Assembly: GCA_004144345.1 (NCBI GenBank)
Contig: SEEL01000011.1
Span: forward strand, 40,935-104,934
From: Hyphomicrobiales bacterium
Lineage (GTDB): Bacteria; Pseudomonadota; Alphaproteobacteria; Rhizobiales; Devosiaceae
Length of the DNA stretch: 64,000 nucleotides
Direction: 5' to 3'
Shown: positions 16,120 through 23,601 of the stretch, piece after piece
Layout: every line of letters begins with the position of its first letter
Numbering within the stretch: the stretch's first letter is position 1
The notes under the pieces: model-generated
Told to the model about the DNA's origin: nothing
The model's input: only the letters and a program-made list of their open reading frames with translations
Databases searched by the model: none
Made by a program: the position numbers and the translations under genes

Positions 16120-17639
16120 CCGTCACCACGGGCCGCGCGCCGTCCCTCGAAGCGATGGGCATGACCAAGATCTTCGGGCCGCTGGTGGCGCTCGACGATG
16201 TGTCGATCAAGGTCGAGGCGGGCTCGTTCCACGCGCTGCTCGGCGAGAACGGCGCCGGCAAATCGACGTTGGTCAAATGCATCATGGGCTTTTACTCGCC
16301 CGACAAGGGCCAGGTGCTGCTCGATGGCAAGGAAGTGTCGATCAAGACGCCGCGCGACGCCCGCGCGCATGGCATTGGCATGGTCTACCAGCAGTTCACG
16401 CTGGTACCATCGCTGACGGGTGCCGAGAACCTCGTGATCTCGCGCGCCGATGCGCCTTCGATCATCGACTGGGGCAAGGAGAGGAAGGCGCTCGACGCCT
16501 TCATGGAGCAGATGCCGTTCCGCGTGCCGCTCAATACGCAGGTCAGCGGGCTCAGCGCGGGCGAAAAGCAGAAGCTCGAAATTTTGAAGCTCCTCTATCT
16601 CGACCAGCGCTTCATGATCCTCGACGAGCCGACGTCGGTGCTGACGCCGGGCGAGGCCGACGAGATGCTGGGTCTCCTCGGCGGCATGGCCGCGCGCAAG
16701 GAGATCACGGTGCTGATGATCTCGCACAAATTCCGCGAGGTGAAAGCCTTCTGCGATCATTTCACGGTGCTGCGGCGCGGCCGGTTCACCGGCGCGGGCG
16801 ATGCCAAGAGCGCCAGCGTGCCGCAGATGAGCGCCATGATGATCGGCGATACGGCGATCCGCGAGCGCGCGGCGCGCGTCAAGCATTCCGAGGGGGCCGG
16901 CAGGCTCGAGCTCGCGGGCCTTTTTGCCGAGGACAATGACGGCATGCCCGCGATCAAATCGGTGAACCTCAAGATCAGGGCCGGCGAGATCGTCGGCATC
17001 GCCGGGGTCTCGGGCAATGGCCAGTCGGCGCTGATGGAGACGCTGAGCGGCCAACGGGCGCTGAGCGATGGCGCCATCTACATCCGTGGCGAACTGTTCC
17101 AGCCCAAGCGCGGCCATTTCGACCGCTACAAGGTGTTCGGCCTGCCCGAGGAACCGCTCAAGAACGCCACGGTGCCCAAGATGAGCGTCGCCGAGAACCT
17201 CGCCTTCCGCTCCTTCGACAAGCCGCCGGTGGCGAGCCTTGGCTGGTGGATGTCGCCGGGGCCGATGCGCGAGCGGGCGAAGGAGCTGATCGGCCGCTAC
17301 CGGGTCAAGACCACCTCGCCGGATTCGCCGATCGAGACACTTTCGGGCGGCAATGTGCAGCGGGCGGTGCTGGCGCGCGAACTCAGTGGCGATGTCGATG
17401 TGCTGATCGTCGCCAATCCCTGCTTCGGGCTCGATTTCGCGTCGGTCGCCGAAATCCGGAGCCAGATCATGGAGCAGCGCAATCGCGGCGCGGCGGTGCT
17501 CCTGGTCAGCGAAGATCTCGACGAGATCCTCGAGCTGGCCGACCGCGTCGCCGTGATGAGCGGCGGCACCATCACCTATGTGTCGCCGATCGAGGAAACC
17601 GACCGCAACACCATCGGCCAATATATGGCGGGGCATTGA
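16116..17639 (+). CDS. BMP-system ABC transporter ATP-binding protein (two ATPase domains)
   Basis: Energising subunit of 507 residues with two ATPase halves, as in ribose/nucleoside importers (RbsA/NupO type). The N-half has Walker [10 protein letters not shown], signature L-S-A-G-E-K-Q-K and Walker [12 protein letters not shown]. The C-half has G-V-S-G-N-G-Q-S-A in place of a canonical Walker A and L-S-G-G-N-V-Q-R as signature, so it is the usual degenerate second domain. ATG 16116 has GGAGG upstream and overlaps the hydrolase stop. A palindromic repeat follows at 17657. Confidence 0.94.
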   Translation: MTVTTGRAPSLEAMGMTKIFGPLVALDDVSIKVEAGSFHALLGENGAGKSTLVKCIMGFYSPDKGQVLLDGKEVSIKTPRDARAHGIGMVYQQFTLVPSLTGAENLVISRADAPSIIDWGKERKALDAFMEQMPFRVPLNTQVSGLSAGEKQKLEILKLLYLDQRFMILDEPTSVLTPGEADEMLGLLGGMAARKEITVLMISHKFREVKAFCDHFTVLRRGRFTGAGDAKSASVPQMSAMMIGDTAIRERAARVKHSEGAGRLELAGLFAEDNDGMPAIKSVNLKIRAGEIVGIAGVSGNGQSALMETLSGQRALSDGAIYIRGELFQPKRGHFDRYKVFGLPEEPLKNATVPKMSVAENLAFRSFDKPPVASLGWWMSPGPMRERAKELIGRYRVKTTSPDSPIETLSGGNVQRAVLARELSGDVDVLIVANPCFGLDFASVAEIRSQIMEQRNRGAAVLLVSEDLDEILELADRVAVMSGGTITYVSPIEETDRNTIGQYMAGH

Positions 17640-17656
17640 TGCAGTCGCGTTTGTTG

Positions 17657-17783
17657 CACCACCCTCATCCGGGCTTCGCCCACCTTCTCCCATCAAGGGA
17701 GAAGGCCCCCGCCACCGGCTTCTCGGTTCGTTCGCCTTCTCCCTTGATGGGAGAAGGTGCCCGAAGGGCGGATGAGGGTGGTG
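17657..17783. repeat. Intercistronic inverted repeat, copy 2
   Basis: The left arm begins CACCACCCTCATCCGGG and the right arm ends GGATGAGGGTGGTG; the two are near-perfect complements over about 50 bases with a ~27-base centre. It is the same family as 13276-13399. It ends only four bases before the ATG of the next gene (17788), and its GAGGG supplies the only purine-rich Shine-Dalgarno-like stretch in front of that start. Confidence 0.9.
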
Positions 17784-17787
17784 CCCC

Positions 17788-18450
17788 ATGACCCAAGTCA
17801 CGGCCCGCCCGTACCCCTACGAACTCGACCCCGGCCACACGGCGCTGGTCGTCATCGATATGCAGCGCGACTTCATCGAGCCGGGCGGCTTCGGCGATTC
17901 GCTCGGCAATGATGTCGCCCGCCTCGCCGCCATCATCCCGGCGACGGCGGGGCTGATCGGCCTCTTCCGCCGCCACGGCTGGCCGGTGATTCACACCCGC
18001 GAGGCGCACAAGCCCGATCTCAGCGATTGCCCGCCGAGCAAGATCAGGCGCGGCAATCCCAGCCTCCATATCGGCGAGAGCGGCGCCATGGGGCGCCTGC
18101 TGGTGGCCGGCGAGCCCGGCAACCAGATCGTCGAAGCGCTGGCGCCAATCGAGGGCGAAATCGTCGTCGACAAGCCGGGAAAGGGCATGTTCTGGGCCAC
18201 CGGGCTCCATGAACGGCTCCAGGCGATGGGCATTACCCACCTCGTTTTTGCCGGGGTGACAACCGAGGTCTGCGTCCAGACCTCGATGCGCGAGGCCAAT
18301 GACAGGGGCTACGAATGCCTGCTGGTAGAAGACGCGACGGAAAGCTATTTTCCCCAGTTCAAGGCGTCGGCGATCGAGATGATCGTGGCGCAGGGCGGGA
18401 TCGTGGGTTGGGTGACCCCGCTCCGGGAACTCGAGGCGAGCTTTGGATGA
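17788..18450 (+). CDS. Second isochorismatase-family hydrolase (biuret hydrolase-like paralogue)
   Basis: A 220-residue cysteine hydrolase clearly related to the protein at 15445. Triad D24 (V-V-I-D-M-Q), K129 (V-D-K-P-G-K-G) and C162 (T-T-E-V-C-V-Q). It keeps [12 protein letters not shown] but differs in the N-terminal and substrate-loop regions, so the two probably act on successive or different ureido compounds. Its stop overlaps the ATG of the AtzG-like gene (18447-18450). The start codon directly follows a palindromic repeat. Which paralogue is the biuret hydrolase cannot be decided from sequence. Confidence 0.84.
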   Translation: MTQVTARPYPYELDPGHTALVVIDMQRDFIEPGGFGDSLGNDVARLAAIIPATAGLIGLFRRHGWPVIHTREAHKPDLSDCPPSKIRRGNPSLHIGESGAMGRLLVAGEPGNQIVEALAPIEGEIVVDKPGKGMFWATGLHERLQAMGITHLVFAGVTTEVCVQTSMREANDRGYECLLVEDATESYFPQFKASAIEMIVAQGGIVGWVTPLRELEASFG

Positions 18451-18635
18451 GCGTCAAACTTCCGGATTTCGACCAGTGGATCGATGCGATGGCACCGGTC
18501 CTCAGACTGGGCATTCCGCCTGAGCTTCGGCCGGGCGTGAAGAACAATCTCAAGACAGCGGCCAAGATGGCGGCGCTGCTCGACAAGGCTGACAGCAAGG
18601 ACGCGGTCGAGCCCGCGCCGATCTATCGCGCATGA
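18447..18635 (+). CDS. atzG: AtzG-like small subunit (DUF4089)
   Basis: A 62-residue protein matching the pattern of AtzG, the GatC-like partner that stabilises amidase Atz[11 protein letters not shown] near the N-terminus, then [15 protein letters not shown] and a helix K-M-A-A-L-L-D. It lies directly before, and overlaps by four bases, an AtzE-like amidase gene, exactly as in cyanuric acid catabolic loci. The name rests on size, pattern and position together. Confidence 0.82.
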   Translation: MSVKLPDFDQWIDAMAPVLRLGIPPELRPGVKNNLKTAAKMAALLDKADSKDAVEPAPIYRA

Positions 18636-20026
18636 AGGCCAGTTCAAGCGTCGCCGAGATTGCTCGGGTGGTCGGGTCGGGCGCAGTCAGCGCCCGCGAT
18701 GTCGTGGTCGAAGCGCTGGGCCGCATCGAGGCGCACAATCAGCGGCTGGGTGCCTTCACCGATGTGCTGCGCGACCGCGCCCTCGAAAAGGCCGCCGCCG
18801 TCGATGAGGCCGTCAAGAATGGCAAGACGCTGCCGCTGGCCGGCGTGCCGTTCGGCGCCAAGAACCTTTTCGACCTGACCGGCCTCGCGACGCGCGCCGG
18901 CTCGAAGATCAATCGCGACCTGCCGCCTGCCACTGCCGATGCGGCGCTGGTGCGCAAGCTCGAAGCGGCGGGCGCCATCTGCGTCGGCGCGCTCAACATG
19001 GGCGAATACGCCTATGACTTCACCGGCGAGAATGTGACGGACGGGCCGTCGCGCAATCCGCACGACCTCAACCACATGACCGGCGGCTCGTCGGGCGGGT
19101 CGGGCAGCGCCGTGGCCGCCGGCCTCGTGCCGCTGTCGCTTGGCTCCGATACCAATGGCTCGATCCGCGTGCCGGCCTCGCTTTGCGGCCTGTTCGGGCT
19201 GAAGCCGACCTATGGCCGGCTCAGCCGGCACGGCACCTTCCCGTTCGTGCCGAGCTTCGATCATCTCGGGCCGCTGGCGCGTTCGGTCGAAGACCTCGCG
19301 ATGAGCTATGACGCGATGCAGGGCTTTGACGACGACGATCCGCATATGGTGCGCCGTCCGCTCGAACCGGTTGCGGGCCGGCTGGAGCGCGGCTCGGCAG
19401 GCCTCCGCATCGCGATTGCCGATGGCTATTTCGCCGGCGACACCGAGCCGCGCGAGATGATGGAATTCGTCGCCAAGAAGCTCGACGTGACGCGCCGCAT
19501 CACCATCCCAGATGCGCAGGCGGCGCGGGCGGCGGCGTTCCTCATCACCATGGTCGAGGGCGCGACGCTGCATCTGGAGCGGCTGCGCGAGCGCCCGCTC
19601 GATTTCGATCCGGCCGTGGCCGAGCGCCTGCTGGCCGGCGCGATGCTGCCGGGCGCCTGGGTAGAAAGAGCGCAGCGCTTCCGCCGCCAGTTCCACGACA
19701 AGATGATGGACCTCTTCAAGGAGGTCGATGTGATCCTCGCGCCGGCAACGCCGATGCGCGCGCCCATGATCGGGCAGAAGAATGCGATCTTCGGCGGCGT
19801 CGAAATGCCGATCCGGCCGCATATGGGCATCTTCACCCAGCCCATCTCCTTCATCGGCCTGCCGGTCGCCGCCGCGCCGATCTGGCTCGAGGGGCACAAG
19901 CTGCCGCTTGCCGTCCAGGCCATCGCCGCGCCGTGGCGCGAAGACTTTGCGCTGCGCGTGGCGCGGCAGCTCGAAAAAGTCGGTGCCGCGTCGGCGCCGG
20001 TCGCGCGAGGATTTTCGGATGACTGA
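18632..20026 (+). CDS. atzE: AtzE-like amidase (1-carboxybiuret hydrolase family)
   Basis: Amidase-signature enzyme of 464 residues. The Ser-cisSer-Lys triad is readable: K77 in G-V-P-F-G-A-K-N-L, the cis-Ser in G-G-S-S-G-G-S (151-157) and the nucleophile S177 in D-T-N-G-S-I-R-V-P-A. In cyanuric acid breakdown AtzE deaminates 1-carboxybiuret to 1,3-dicarboxyurea, which AtzF then hydrolyses. The AtzG-like gene before it and the AtzH-like gene two genes on support this role. A GatA-like amidase for another ureido acid is the alternative. Confidence 0.85.
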   Translation: MKASSSVAEIARVVGSGAVSARDVVVEALGRIEAHNQRLGAFTDVLRDRALEKAAAVDEAVKNGKTLPLAGVPFGAKNLFDLTGLATRAGSKINRDLPPATADAALVRKLEAAGAICVGALNMGEYAYDFTGENVTDGPSRNPHDLNHMTGGSSGGSGSAVAAGLVPLSLGSDTNGSIRVPASLCGLFGLKPTYGRLSRHGTFPFVPSFDHLGPLARSVEDLAMSYDAMQGFDDDDPHMVRRPLEPVAGRLERGSAGLRIAIADGYFAGDTEPREMMEFVAKKLDVTRRITIPDAQAARAAAFLITMVEGATLHLERLRERPLDFDPAVAERLLAGAMLPGAWVERAQRFRRQFHDKMMDLFKEVDVILAPATPMRAPMIGQKNAIFGGVEMPIRPHMGIFTQPISFIGLPVAAAPIWLEGHKLPLAVQAIAAPWREDFALRVARQLEKVGAASAPVARGFSDD

Positions 20027-20792
20027 GCAGGGGCGCTGGGCCGGGCGTAGTCCCGACAAGGATGTGATCCGCCATGAAGTGTGGACCGGCCTTGAACGCG
20101 ATGGCGTCGCCATCGGCCCCGCCTGGAGCATGATCCCCAATTTCGTCGGTGCCGATGTCGCGGCATGGCGGCTGGCGCAGACTGAGGAATGGCAGCGCGC
20201 CGCCACGATCAAGACCAATCCCGACGCGCCGCAGATCCCGATCCGCATCCGCGCGCTCTATGAGGGCAAGCTGGTGTTCGCGCCGGTGCCGTACCTGACG
20301 CGCGAGTTTCCCTATCTGCGGCTCGATCCGGAGCGGCTCAAGGCGAATGGCGTGTCGTTCGAACTCGCCGCCATCGCGCAGGGCTTCATGGAGCATGGCG
20401 AGCGCATCGGCTTCGAGGATGTGGCGCCGCTCGATTTCTGCGTCGTCGGTTCCGTCGCGGTGACCCGCGCCGGCGGCCGCACCGGCAAGGGCGCGGGCTT
20501 CGCCGATCTCGAAACGGCGATCTTCCGCGAACTAGGCATCGTCACCGCCGACACGCCCATCGTCACTACCGTGCATTCAAGCCAGCTGGTCGAGGATGCG
20601 CGGGTGCCAATGCAGGCACATGACTCGCCGCTCGATATGGTCGCCACCGAACTCGAACTCGTCCGCACGGGCAACAGCGCGGCGCGGCCGATGGGCGTCG
20701 ATTGGGACCGCGTGCAGCCCGACCAGTATGAGAACATCCCGTTCCTCAGCCAATTGCGCGACCGGATGCTGGAGCGGCGGGCGGCCGGATGA
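20019..20792 (+). CDS. 5-formyltetrahydrofolate cyclo-ligase-like protein
   Basis: A 257-residue protein with the core of the MTHFS/5-FCL fold. W-R-L-A-Q-T-E-E-W-Q-R-A lies in the nucleotide region, P-V-P-Y-L-T near residue 90, and the signature G-G-R-T-G-K-G-A-G-F-A-D-L-E replaces the usual R-x-G-x-G-x-G-Y-Y-D. Start ATG 20019 follows GCGAGG and overlaps the amidase stop. 5-FCL normally recycles 5-formyl-THF with ATP. Inside this operon the fold may instead act as an ATP-dependent enzyme on a ring or ureido intermediate, or recycle folate that accepts a one-carbon unit released upstream (both inference). Confidence 0.72.
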   Translation: MTEQGRWAGRSPDKDVIRHEVWTGLERDGVAIGPAWSMIPNFVGADVAAWRLAQTEEWQRAATIKTNPDAPQIPIRIRALYEGKLVFAPVPYLTREFPYLRLDPERLKANGVSFELAAIAQGFMEHGERIGFEDVAPLDFCVVGSVAVTRAGGRTGKGAGFADLETAIFRELGIVTADTPIVTTVHSSQLVEDARVPMQAHDSPLDMVATELELVRTGNSAARPMGVDWDRVQPDQYENIPFLSQLRDRMLERRAAG

Positions 20793-21175
20793 AGCTCAAC
20801 GACCCCGCCATCGTTGCCGAGGTGAGCGCCGCCTTCGCGCGCTACGAGGCGGCCTTGGTAGGCAACGATATCGCCGTGCTGGACGAGCTGTTTCTCCACG
20901 AGCCCACGACCATTCGCTATGGCGGCGGGGAAAACCTCTACGGCATCGATGAAATCCGGGCCTTCCGCAGCGCCCGTTCGCCGCAGGGCCTGGCGCGGCG
21001 GCTGGATCGGACCTCGATCACCACCTATGGCGACGACTGCGCCGTGGCTGCAACGCTGTTCTATCGCGACAGCGCGCCTGGCCGCGTCGGCCGGCAGATG
21101 CAGACCTGGATACGTACGAAGTCGGGCTGGCGCGTTGCCGCCGCCCATGTCAGCGTGATTGACGCGCCGGAATAG
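20789..21175 (+). CDS. atzH: AtzH-like protein (DUF3225, NTF2-like fold)
   Basis: A 128-residue protein of the SnoaL/NTF2-like class: A-A-F-A-R-Y-E-A-A-L helix, L-D-E-L-F-L-H-E-P-T-T-I-R-Y-G, Y-G-I-D-E-I-R-A-F-R and W-R-V-A-A-A-H-V-S near the end. This is the pattern of AtzH, a co-conserved member of the atzTEGH-type loci. It overlaps the preceding gene by four bases. Its reaction is not certain from sequence. Confidence 0.8.
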   Translation: MKLNDPAIVAEVSAAFARYEAALVGNDIAVLDELFLHEPTTIRYGGGENLYGIDEIRAFRSARSPQGLARRLDRTSITTYGDDCAVAATLFYRDSAPGRVGRQMQTWIRTKSGWRVAAAHVSVIDAPE

Positions 21176-21192
21176 GCCGCGAGGAGGAGACT

Positions 21193-21834
21193 ATGCTCAA
21201 GCGCACCTCGGCGGAGGAAATCCGCCGGGAGCTGGCCGGACGGATCATCGCCGGCGTGCTGCAACCCGGCACGTCGCTCGACGAGACGCTCCTGGCAGCG
21301 GAGTTCGCGGTGTCGCGCACGCCGGTGCGCGAAGCGCTGCGCCAGCTTGCGGCCAGCGGGCTGATCGACCAGAAGCCGCATGCCAAGGCGCTGGTCGCCA
21401 AGCCCGATGATGAGGCGCTGGCGGGCATGTTCGAAGTCATGGGCTATCTCGAAGCGCTTTGCGCGGGGCTCAGCGCCACGATGATGACCGCCGACGAACG
21501 GCAGGCGCTGGACGATCTTCACGCGACCATGGCCGGCATCGTCCGTGCTGGCGATGCCGCCGGTTACGCCGAGGCCAATGATGCCTTTCATGCCGCCATC
21601 TATGAGGGCGCGCACAATGCCTATCTCAACGACCTCACGCGCTCGACGCGGCAGCGCCTCGCGCCGTTCCGCCGTGCGCAGTTCGGCGCGCTCGGCCGCC
21701 TCGCCAAATCGCATGTCGAGCATGGCGATGTGGTCGAGGCCATCATGCGGGCCGATCGCATGGCGGCCGAGGCGGCGATGCGCAAGCACATCGCCATTGT
21801 CGAGGATGCCTATCAGCGCCTAGCGCGCGGCTAG
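21193..21834 (+). CDS. GntR-family transcriptional regulator (FCD class)
   Basis: A 213-residue regulator. The N-terminal winged helix reads E-E-I-R-R-E-L-A-G-R-I-I-A-G-V-L-Q-P-G and S-R-T-P-V-R-E-A-L-R-Q-L. The C-terminal helical FCD ligand domain has the D...H...H metal/ligand residues (N-D-A-F-H-A-A-I-Y, S-H-V-E-H-G-D-V-V-E-A-I). AGGAGG precedes the ATG. It is the last gene of the nitrogen catabolic operon and overlaps the convergent allophanate hydrolase gene by 15 bases. It probably senses a pathway intermediate and controls the two divergent promoters of the island; candidate sites are at 11915 and 23592. Confidence 0.9.
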   Translation: MLKRTSAEEIRRELAGRIIAGVLQPGTSLDETLLAAEFAVSRTPVREALRQLAASGLIDQKPHAKALVAKPDDEALAGMFEVMGYLEALCAGLSATMMTADERQALDDLHATMAGIVRAGDAAGYAEANDAFHAAIYEGAHNAYLNDLTRSTRQRLAPFRRAQFGALGRLAKSHVEHGDVVEAIMRADRMAAEAAMRKHIAIVEDAYQRLARG

Positions 21835-23532
21835 AAAAGCCCGCCAGCCGCCGAACGCGCTGATGTCGCGCGCGCCCTTCAAGGCCTCGGCTTCAGCGAG
21901 AAAACCTTTCGCCGATGTGCCATCGCTGAAGGCGATGGTGCCGATGCCGAGCGGCGCCGGAATCCTGCTGACGAAGCTGCCAAAGCCTGCCGCGTCGAGC
22001 GACCAGATCTCTGCCTTGATTGCGGCGCCCTCACCGGCGCCGATACGCAGCAAGCCGGGCTTGGGCGGCGCGGTGTTGGGCAGGGCGTAGAGCCGATAGT
22101 CGGATACGGTTTCCACCGCACGCAGGAATGTGCCGCCCAGCGAGGTCAGCTCGTGATTCAGCGGCAGGCCGCTCAGATGCGCCCCGACCACGGCAATCTC
22201 GATCTGCCCGGCGGCGGCGCGCAGCGGCAGGGCAGGCGCTTCGCCCGTGACCGCCGCGCCGATCGCCGCGAGGTAGCCGTCTGTGCCCGCCTTGCCGATG
22301 AGCGTCAGGCTCGACGGCAAGCCATCGCTGCGCCTGCCGGCCGGTACGCTGATTGCCGCGAGATCGAGCAGATTGACGAAATTGGTGTAGCTGCCCAGGT
22401 TAGAATTGAGCGTGATCGGCTCGGCTTCCACCTCGGCCAGCGTGTACACGCGGGGCACGGTCGCGACCGCGAGGCAATCGACACTGTCGAAGATCGGCGC
22501 CGTCTGCCGCTTCAGTTCGGCAAGCCTGTACATCGCCTCGAACGCGCCCACTGCCGTCAGTCCCGCCGCCCCGCCGATGATCTGGCGCGTCACCGGATGG
22601 AAGGCGTCCGGGTCCGTCTCGATCAGCGGCTTCGTCGCGGCGTAGCGTTCGGCCACCCACGGGCCCTCATAGAGCAGGCGCGCCACCGCATGCAGCGGTT
22701 CGAAATCCAATTCTACAAGCGCCGCGCCGAGCGCCACGAGCCGGTCGAGATCGGCTTCATAGGCCGCTTCTGCGTCGGCATCGCCGAAGAATTTGCGTTG
22801 TGCCGGCTGCGAGATGCCGACGCGGAACGATGCCGGTGCCGCACCCCTTGCGGGCAAAGGCAGCCTACGCGAATAGGGATCGGCGGCGTCATAGCCGGCC
22901 GCGAGTTCGGTCACCTGCAGCGCCAGCGCCACATCGCGGGCGAACACCGAGATCGTATCGAGCGTCCGGCACGCCGGCACCATGCCTGTCGACGACAGCA
23001 GGCCGAGCGTTGGCTTAAGTCCGACGATGCCGTTCATGCCTGCCGGGATGCGGCCCGAGCCCGCCGTGTCGGTGCCGAGCGAGAAGTCGACGATGCCCGC
23101 CGCGACCGCTACTGCCGAGCCCGAACTTGAGCCGCCGGGGATCAGATCGGCCCGCAGCGCGTTGCGCGGCACGCCATAGGGCGAGCGCACGCCGACGAGG
23201 CCGGTGGCAAACTGGTCGAGGTTCGTCTTGCCGATGCAGATGGCGCCCGCGCTTTGCAGCTTTTCGACTACGTAGGCCGAACTGTCGGGCCGCCGTTTGA
23301 AGGCGTCGCACGCGGCCGTGGTGTCCAACCCGGCCACGTCGACATTGTCCTTCACCGCGAAGGTCAGTCCGAAGAGGGGCTTGCCCTCCGGCCCCGCCGC
23401 TTCCAGTACACTGGCTTCGGCGAGGGCGCCGGCCTCGTCCCTCAGGCTGATGAAGCAGGCAGGGTCGTCGTAAGAACGCAGCGTGGCGAAGGACTTAGCC
23501 ACCGCCTGCCGGGGAGAAAGAGTGTGATCCAT
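21820..23532 (-). CDS. atzF: Allophanate hydrolase, AtzF type
   Basis: A 570-residue two-domain enzyme. The amidase-signature half contains A-V-K-D-N-V-D-V-A-G (catalytic Lys), G-G-S-S-S-G-S-A-V-A-V-A and D-T-A-G-S-G-R-I-P-A (nucleophile Ser). The C-terminal ~120 residues (from L-R-I-G-A-G to the F-G-G-W-R end) match the allophanate hydrolase C domain, which removes the carboxylate. Reaction: allophanate to two ammonia and two CO2. The ATG at 23532 is preferred to an upstream GTG at 23568 because a perfect palindrome (23537-23557) lies between them. It is on the opposite strand from the AtzE/G/H operon and converges with the GntR gene. Confidence 0.9.
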   Translation of the reverse strand: MDHTLSPRQAVAKSFATLRSYDDPACFISLRDEAGALAEASVLEAAGPEGKPLFGLTFAVKDNVDVAGLDTTAACDAFKRRPDSSAYVVEKLQSAGAICIGKTNLDQFATGLVGVRSPYGVPRNALRADLIPGGSSSGSAVAVAAGIVDFSLGTDTAGSGRIPAGMNGIVGLKPTLGLLSSTGMVPACRTLDTISVFARDVALALQVTELAAGYDAADPYSRRLPLPARGAAPASFRVGISQPAQRKFFGDADAEAAYEADLDRLVALGAALVELDFEPLHAVARLLYEGPWVAERYAATKPLIETDPDAFHPVTRQIIGGAAGLTAVGAFEAMYRLAELKRQTAPIFDSVDCLAVATVPRVYTLAEVEAEPITLNSNLGSYTNFVNLLDLAAISVPAGRRSDGLPSSLTLIGKAGTDGYLAAIGAAVTGEAPALPLRAAAGQIEIAVVGAHLSGLPLNHELTSLGGTFLRAVETVSDYRLYALPNTAPPKPGLLRIGAGEGAAIKAEIWSLDAAGFGSFVSRIPAPLGIGTIAFSDGTSAKGFLAEAEALKGARDISAFGGWRAFLAAR

Positions 23533-23536
23533 GCCT

Positions 23537-23557
23537 GCACCTGATTTGCTCAGGTGC
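23537..23557. promoter_or_regulatory. Perfect inverted repeat before the allophanate hydrolase gene
   Basis: GCACCTGA and TCAGGTGC are exact complements with a five-base centre (TTTGC), ending five bases before the predicted ATG. It could be an operator or a translation-controlling hairpin in the leader. No T-run follows, so it is not a terminator. Confidence 0.45.
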
Positions 23558-23591
23558 AAGTCATGCACATTTTTGCAGCTACCGGAACCGA

Positions 23592-23601
23592 GATGTATGC
23601 A
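23592..23601. promoter_or_regulatory. GntR-type site ATGTATGCAT
   Basis: This ten-base near-palindrome shares the core GTATGCA with the site at 11915-11924 in the Rieske/BMP divergent region. It lies about 60 bases upstream of the allophanate hydrolase start and touches the stop codon of the adjacent enolase-superfamily gene. Coordinate control by the GntR protein encoded at 21193 is inferred. Confidence 0.3.

Noticed and set aside
23533..23601. Second sigma-54 promoter before the allophanate hydrolase gene
   Set aside because: ATGTGCATGACTTGCA on the minus strand has a TTGCA but no GG at the -24 position with correct spacing.
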